The translations under genes and the position numbers were made by a program. From positions 310,001-374,000 of the forward strand of contig NZ_FXLN01000002.1 of NCBI RefSeq assembly GCF_900176635.1: a stretch of 64,000 nucleotides of DNA, in the 5' to 3' direction. Position 1 is the first letter of the stretch. Every line of letters begins with the position of its first letter. The notes under the pieces were generated by a model. The model did no database searches. It saw only the letters and a program-made list of their open reading frames with translations, and had not been told where the DNA came from. Below, in pieces: positions 59,859 through 64,000 of this stretch. Source of the DNA: Clostridium merdae. GTDB taxonomy: Bacteria > Bacillota > Clostridia > Oscillospirales > Acutalibacteraceae.

Positions 59859-61488
59859 AGTAATGAAAGTAAATAGTGACATGAGGGAGCCTTTAAACTA
59901 TGTTCACTATATCAACGATATTTCTGTTTTTGGCAACAAAAGCTTCATCATGGCAAAAGAGAATAAAAATCTATGGAACGAGTTTTGTCTCAGGAGCCTG
60001 TGGCTGTATGGTCATAAGCAAATACGCGAATACGTGTATGCACGCCTGGATGTAAAAAATGTAGACAGCTTATGGAAAGACAGCGGCGTTTTAGGGGAAC
60101 AGCTGAACGCATTCTATGGAGTAGAGGCATTCCCGAATGGCAATGGCTTTGTTGTGATGCAAAACATGACTACGGATCTGTTTAATATTCTGGAATCCAA
60201 GTTCCAAGAGGGTTACAGCAGATATGTAGAAAAATTCTTATCTGGTGAAAAGGTTGGGCAATGGTTGGTTTCTACATTCAAACTGACCTCCAACGTTTTG
60301 CCAACATTAAATACGATTGAAGAAATCATAGCCAATAACGAAGCAGTGACGGACATTTGCAGTAGTGTTCAGGCGCTTACCGCATTGACGAGCTGCACGT
60401 ATTCCGCGGACAAAATATCTGCTGCGGAGAGTACAAGTGAGACTGTTGTTCAAAACAGTTTGAATGCTTTAACCATACACGCGTTAATTAGCAACCGTTA
60501 TTTTATGAGGGCGGCAGTACAAAAGCAAAATGTTATGCAGCTCATTGCAAACAGCCAAGCGGCGATGTACTCTGCAATTCGAAGTAGCATTGCAATGGAC
60601 GCCATTTTAAACAGCACGGTTGCCATGGGAGAAATTGCGAAAAGTGCAATTGCGATTAATACGCTTTTGGTTGCCATTGATGATTTGTCGAAAGGAACTG
60701 CTTCTTTGCAAACAATTCAAAGTAACATTAGCAGTATCCGTTCGAATTTACCTAAGATAATCGAAGGCAATACGGCGGAACAAGAAGTAAAACAAACAGA
60801 AGAAACCATAAACGGTATTTTGGTTACGCTGAACCCGATTCTAAGTAAAATGGTTGTGGTTAAGGAGACAATCGCAAAGTTTGTAAACAATGCTACTGCA
60901 ATGAAAGTGATTGCAAATAGCAGCACGGCAATGAAGTCTATTGCTGTCAGTAGTGCCGCTATGACCGAAATTGCTGCATCTTCAACGGCAATGACTGCGA
61001 TTGCAAATAGCAGTACTGCAAGGAACGCTTGTATTAATTCTTCTGTTGCTATGAATGTAGTAAGCAATTCTAATCTAGCTGTTGGAAAGTTTGCTGTAGG
61101 TTGCGCTGGTTTGGATGCAAGCTTGTATCCGGATTTTAACACTGTTGCTGCATCTTCAACAGCGATGAAAGCGATTGCTAATAGTAGCATTGCAATGAGA
61201 GTTATTTCCAACAGTAGTGTCGCAATGAACGTTTTATATACAAAGAAAAGCCGACTTTCAGGTGCGAAAAAAAACACCAATGGAAAAATGATTATTCTTG
61301 AAATTAGCCCAGGTAATACACATTCTGTTGAAAGCTATGGTTATGCTACATTGTCTGATGGTTCTAAGCCAAATTGGAATGGCTACATCTCAAGATTTGC
61401 TTATTTTCAGATGTTCCCAATGTACGCTACTTATATTAGAAATGATACTGAATTTGATGACTGGGTTGATTACTTCTTAATCGAATAA
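59845..61488 (+). CDS. Tail fibre-like protein with decapeptide repeats
   Basis: A 547-residue protein. An N-terminal about 130 residues (VKNVDSLWKDSGVLGEQLNAFYG, MQNMTTDLFNILESKFQEGY) precede a low-complexity region of ten-residue repeats of the form SxAMxxIANS (about residues 225-280, 345-415 and 430-470), such as STAMKSIAVS, SAAMTEIAAS, STAMTAIANS. A C-terminal domain (ATLSDGSKPNWNGYISRFAYF, FPMYATYIRNDTEFDDWVDYF) looks like a receptor-binding head. The likely structure is a trimeric helical shaft; the target receptor is unknown. Confidence 0.75.
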   Translation: MSWAEVMKVNSDMREPLNYVHYINDISVFGNKSFIMAKENKNLWNEFCLRSLWLYGHKQIREYVYARLDVKNVDSLWKDSGVLGEQLNAFYGVEAFPNGNGFVVMQNMTTDLFNILESKFQEGYSRYVEKFLSGEKVGQWLVSTFKLTSNVLPTLNTIEEIIANNEAVTDICSSVQALTALTSCTYSADKISAAESTSETVVQNSLNALTIHALISNRYFMRAAVQKQNVMQLIANSQAAMYSAIRSSIAMDAILNSTVAMGEIAKSAIAINTLLVAIDDLSKGTASLQTIQSNISSIRSNLPKIIEGNTAEQEVKQTEETINGILVTLNPILSKMVVVKETIAKFVNNATAMKVIANSSTAMKSIAVSSAAMTEIAASSTAMTAIANSSTARNACINSSVAMNVVSNSNLAVGKFAVGCAGLDASLYPDFNTVAASSTAMKAIANSSIAMRVISNSSVAMNVLYTKKSRLSGAKKNTNGKMIILEISPGNTHSVESYGYATLSDGSKPNWNGYISRFAYFQMFPMYATYIRNDTEFDDWVDYFLIE

Positions 61489-61505
61489 AGAAAAGGAGAG
61501 TTAAC

Positions 61506-61739
61506 ATGCCTTGTTTTTATGACCAAATTACAGAGCAGTTTGCGAAACAAAAAGAAAACCTAAAAAGGTTAGAGGATGAAAATTGTAGTTTAAAAGAAAG
61601 TAACGGTTCAATAGCTGTAATGGTAGAATCTTTAAAAAACGACTATAAAGCCTTGCAAGATAAAACCCTTACCTTAACACAAGGAATGGTACAAATGGAG
61701 TACGAAAAAGAGCTAGAAAAATTAGGAGGTAACAAATAA
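61506..61739 (+). CDS. Small coiled-coil tail protein
   Basis: A 77-residue protein dominated by a coiled coil (EQFAKQKENLKRLEDENCSL, VESLKNDYKALQDKTLTL) with AAAAGGAGAG before ATG 61506. It lies between the fibre and the XkdX-like gene and overlaps the latter's start by one base. Likely a fibre-associated or trimerisation factor. Confidence 0.65.
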   Translation: MPCFYDQITEQFAKQKENLKRLEDENCSLKESNGSIAVMVESLKNDYKALQDKTLTLTQGMVQMEYEKELEKLGGNK

Positions 61740-61963
61740 TGACTTTTGTTTATAATTTATGCCAAATGCTCATTCAAAATGGGCTTACAGCAGATTTGCA
61801 GGAAAAATTAGATGTTTTCTTTGCAGCAGGCAGGCTCACAAAGGACCAGTACTTAACTCTAAGTATGGCAATTGCTGGTGAAGAACCAAACGGTGAAGAA
61901 GTGCCAGATGAAAATGACAAAGAGGCAGAAGAACCAAAAGTGAGTGATACGGAACAGCAGTAA
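61739..61963 (+). CDS. XkdX-like small tail protein
   Basis: A 74-residue protein with a family-typical helical core (NLCQMLIQNGLTADLQEKLD, FFAAGRLTKDQYLTLSMAI) and an acidic tail (EEPNGEEVPDENDKEAEEPK). Proteins of this type follow fibre genes in Clostridia and Bacillus tail modules. Function unknown. Confidence 0.7.
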   Translation: MTFVYNLCQMLIQNGLTADLQEKLDVFFAAGRLTKDQYLTLSMAIAGEEPNGEEVPDENDKEAEEPKVSDTEQQ

Positions 61964-61989
61964 TACGCTGCTCTAAATAAAGGGTGATA

Positions 61990-62026
61990 GGACAATGATG
62001 TATTTGGTTACGTCATTGTCCATTTA
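61990..62026 (+). terminator. Hairpin between the two fibre cassettes
   Basis: GGACAATGA (61990-61998) and TCATTGTCC (62013-62021) around a 14-base loop, followed by ATTTAA. It would partially terminate or separate the second fibre cassette from the first. Confidence 0.55.
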
Positions 62027-62065
62027 ATTACTTAAATTTATATATATTTGAAAGGAGAAAGAGAA

Positions 62066-62482
62066 TTGCCGGATATTACAAGTTTATTTCAAGGCTCGGA
62101 CGCGGTAAATCGAAATCTATTTAACCAGAAAATCAGCGATATCAACGCGCACGGAAACGACACAACCAGGCATGTTACAGAAAAGGAACGGGAGGTGTGG
62201 AACGGAAAGGCCACAACCACTACCTATACGGCTACACTGAGCACGGCGGGCTGGTCTGCCAATGCCCCACATACTCAAACGGTTACAGTCAGCGGTCTGC
62301 TGGAAATAGATAATCCAATAATTGATGTAGTGTTATCAGATGCAGTTGCAACAGCTCAAGCACAACTAGACGCATGGGGCTACGTAAGCAAAATAGTAAC
62401 AGGTGAAAATAGTATAGTGGTATATTGTTATGATGCTAAACCTACGATTGCAATTCCAATTCAAATACTGGTGGTGAGATGA
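62066..62482 (+). CDS. Fibre adaptor protein, second cassette
   Basis: A 138-residue protein starting at TTG 62066, eight bases after AAAGGAG. Residues 1-47 (LPDITSLFQGSDAVNRNLFN, then SDINAHGNDTTRHVTEKEREVWN) repeat the attachment domain of the protein at 59490 with roughly 75% identity; the rest is a different beta-rich domain (GWSANAPHTQTVTVSGLLEID). It would anchor the glycine-rich fibre that follows. Confidence 0.75.
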   Translation: MPDITSLFQGSDAVNRNLFNQKISDINAHGNDTTRHVTEKEREVWNGKATTTTYTATLSTAGWSANAPHTQTVTVSGLLEIDNPIIDVVLSDAVATAQAQLDAWGYVSKIVTGENSIVVYCYDAKPTIAIPIQILVVR

Positions 62483-63523
62483 ATGGGGATAGCTTTATTA
62501 AGACGTAGAATGCTTACATTAGATGAGATTTTTGGTGATGGAAGACATGGTGATGCTGTGATAAGCAGCAATATGTCATTTAACGTTGGTTCTGCCGCTG
62601 AGTATATGGAGTTGCAGTATAAATCTCTTACTATTAACCCTAATGTATCAGTAACTCTAAATAATCTAAATTCGGGGCTAATCATTAGGGTTCAAGGCGA
62701 TTGTATTATAAAAGGAACCTTATCTCAAAGTAATTTAGCAGCAGCGCTACATACAAGCAGTTTTAATTACCCGGCATCCTTGTCTCCGGGCAAGGGAGGT
62801 AGTGGCGGTCGGGGTAGCGACATGAAGGGTGTTCTTATTAGGGAGACACATTCAAAGGGAATGTCGGCAAGGAAGTATGGCGGTGGGTATGGCAGTGGCG
62901 GCGACGGAGGAGGTTATGTTAATTCCTATAAAAACATGGGAGGTAGAGGCGGAGGCGCTGACCAAATAACAACTGATATTATTGATACCTTTTTAGGAGG
63001 AAGCGCTGGGACTAGTCGATATCAGGCAGGTGGCGGTAGATATGGTGGCGGTGGCGGTGGCGACGGCACAGCTGGAGATAGTGGGCGATACAGTGCTGGT
63101 GGGAATGGCCCCGGTAGTAGTGGCGGTGACGGGTATCTGGTCGACAACAAATACTATATATATGGTGGTGGTGGCGGTGCTGGTAACCGGGGTGGCGGTG
63201 TTATAATATTTGCTGTTGGGGGGAACTTTGTTTGTAGCGGGAGAATCGATTGCTCTGGTGGTCGTGGAGGCTGGGGTGGTGACGCAGCCGCAGGTGGCGG
63301 TGGAGGCGGCGGTGGAGGCGGCGGAGGAATCTACATCCTCTATCGAAAATCCTATACAAACACGGGTAGTTTAACTGTTGCAGGCGGCGGTGGCGGACCC
63401 GGCGGGAATTCTACTCCATCAAGTGGTAATACTGGACATGGAGAATTTGGTACTGCCGGAGGCATAGGCTCAATTTCAGTAAAAAAATATAGTAAAGGAG
63501 AATACTATTTTGGCGCAAAATAA
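62483..63523 (+). CDS. Glycine-rich tail fibre tip protein
   Basis: A 346-residue protein. The N-terminal about 80 residues form a small beta domain (ITSSNMSFNVGSAAEYMELQ, TLNNLNSGLIIRVQGDCIIKG), followed by some 230 residues in which Gly predominates, with repeated GGGG-type runs interrupted by short segments (YGSGGDGGGYVNSYKNMG, YGGGGGGDGTAGDSGRYSAGG). Such chains fold into polyglycine II bundles in known phage adhesin tips, so a receptor-binding role is likely. The last residues include IYILYRKSYTNTGSLTVAGG. Overlaps the next gene by 14 bases. Confidence 0.75.
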   Translation: MGIALLRRRMLTLDEIFGDGRHGDAVISSNMSFNVGSAAEYMELQYKSLTINPNVSVTLNNLNSGLIIRVQGDCIIKGTLSQSNLAAALHTSSFNYPASLSPGKGGSGGRGSDMKGVLIRETHSKGMSARKYGGGYGSGGDGGGYVNSYKNMGGRGGGADQITTDIIDTFLGGSAGTSRYQAGGGRYGGGGGGDGTAGDSGRYSAGGNGPGSSGGDGYLVDNKYYIYGGGGGAGNRGGGVIIFAVGGNFVCSGRIDCSGGRGGWGGDAAAGGGGGGGGGGGGIYILYRKSYTNTGSLTVAGGGGGPGGNSTPSSGNTGHGEFGTAGGIGSISVKKYSKGEYYFGAK

Positions 63524-63869
63524 TAGACAGATAAGACTAGCCATATTCCACAACGAGTTTGATGGTACAAAGCAGTATGCTGAACAACTTGCTTCTAAAC
63601 TTGATGTTGAAACTGCACTAATTAATTTTATGGATGCTCGTCCGTGTACAGAAGTGTTACCTCTGCGAGCAACCCCCAACGTCGCCCTGCTTCTCTTTGT
63701 TGACAGCCTTGAAGAACTACAAGAACAGATCGACATACTGCGGCAGCTCAGATATATCCGTAAGCAGGAAACCGTGACCGGAATTGTGGACGAGTTGGTG
63801 GACGTTGCTAGGGATAATATCCCGGATGAGCTGGCGGTTAAGATTGCAAATACATTTTATAGTGAATGA
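63510..63869 (+). CDS. Hypothetical tail-module protein, 119 residues
   Basis: An acidic protein beginning with TTG 63510 nine bases after AAAGGAG. It alternates strand and helix (QIRLAIFHNEFDGTKQYAEQ, VALLLFVDSLEELQEQIDIL, TVTGIVDELVDVARDNIPDE). No family recognised. Its position after the fibre suggests a fibre chaperone. Confidence 0.65.
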   Translation: MAQNNRQIRLAIFHNEFDGTKQYAEQLASKLDVETALINFMDARPCTEVLPLRATPNVALLLFVDSLEELQEQIDILRQLRYIRKQETVTGIVDELVDVARDNIPDELAVKIANTFYSE

Positions 63870-63880
63870 GGAGTAAAAGT

Positions 63881-64000
63881 ATGACAGGACGATTGAAAGT
63901 TGCTGCTGAATTAATACAGCGACGGGTACAAGCGGGCGAAAGCAGAGAAGTTGTTTTTGCTGATTATAAATTGTTAACGGACACTGAAAAATCAGAGATT
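63881..64000 (+). CDS. Hypothetical tail-module protein, N-terminal part
   Basis: ATG 63881 preceded by GAGGAGT; 40 residues (TGRLKVAAELIQRRVQAGES, REVVFADYKLLTDTEKSEI) are visible before the window ends. Sequence resembles small XkdX-like tail proteins in helix-turn pattern, but it is incomplete. Confidence 0.55.
   Translation, partial: MTGRLKVAAELIQRRVQAGESREVVFADYKLLTDTEKSEI

Larger units (their letters stand above)
51265..64000 (+). mobile_element. PBSX-type contractile tail module (tailocin or tail-only prophage remnant), extends past the right edge
   Basis: Seventeen or more co-directional, tightly packed genes in the order tail terminator, sheath, tube, chaperone (with frameshift), tape measure, XkdP-, XkdQ-, XkdR-, XkdS-, XkdT- and XkdU-like proteins, then fibre genes. 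This is the order of the Bacillus PBSX tail operon. No terminase, portal, protease, capsid or integrase gene occurs to the left: ordinary chromosomal genes sit directly against the first tail gene. The right end, expected to hold lysis genes, is outside the window. A head-containing prophage with its head genes elsewhere cannot be excluded. Confidence 0.8.

Overview
The window looks like a chromosomal stretch of a low-to-moderate GC Gram-positive anaerobe of the class Clostridia, most likely in the Oscillospiraceae/Ruminococcaceae sphere. The grounds are strong AGGAGG-type ribosome binding sites, many TTG/GTG starts, sigma-A type promoters, a single-chain 1248-residue PurL, a BTAD regulator with a degenerate GGDEF-like tail, a dockerin-like domain, a Cthe_2159-type lipoprotein, an LCP protein and a PBSX-type tail module. 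The genus is not resolved. No rRNA, tRNA, CRISPR array or insertion sequence was seen.

Layout. 1-2.6 kb: end of a DUF4956 membrane protein and a large beta-helix carbohydrate-binding lipoprotein. 2.7-4.6 kb (minus): BTAD regulator and a small two-repeat partner. 4.9-12.8 kb: purL, a 46-residue ORF, alanine racemase, an orphan holin, an SDR oxidoreductase and an isochorismatase-family hydrolase. 12.9-14.5 kb (minus): a ClC transporter with a terminator-like leader hairpin. 14.9-26.6 kb: an eleven-gene sugar operon with a LacI regulator, fucose-isomerase-like protein, split transketolase, FGGY kinase, lipoprotein binding protein, DUF2291 lipoprotein, RbsA/RbsC-like ABC importer, RbsD and ribokinase. 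The combination of importer, isomerase, FGGY kinase and two-part transketolase matches the logic of the D-apiose/apulose-4-phosphate transketolase route, although the substrate is not proven.

26.7-39.2 kb: a membrane-anchored propeller-like protein with a C-terminal dockerin-like domain, a beta-helix acyltransferase-like protein, pyridoxamine kinase, two exported proteins, an ECF sigma/anti-sigma pair, a HAD phosphatase, malic enzyme, an HtrA protease, an oligopeptide-binding lipoprotein and two tandem PII-like proteins behind a structured leader. 39.4-46.7 kb (minus): a heterodimeric ABC exporter and a GT2/YfhO pair for lipid-linked glycosylation. 46.9-51.1 kb: YfbR-like nucleotidase, LCP protein, a pair of 40-nt structured repeats, an unrecognised 391-residue protein and two small minus-strand genes.

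51.3-64.0 kb: a contractile tail module in exact PBSX order: tail terminator, sheath, tube, assembly chaperone with an A AAA AAC -1 frameshift site, tape measure, XkdP/Q/R/S/T/U-like baseplate proteins, then two fibre cassettes that start with the same N-terminal domain. No portal, capsid or terminase gene precedes the sheath genes, so this is best read as a phage-tail-like bacteriocin (tailocin) or the tail part of a rearranged prophage. The module runs off the right edge, so its lysis genes and end are not visible.
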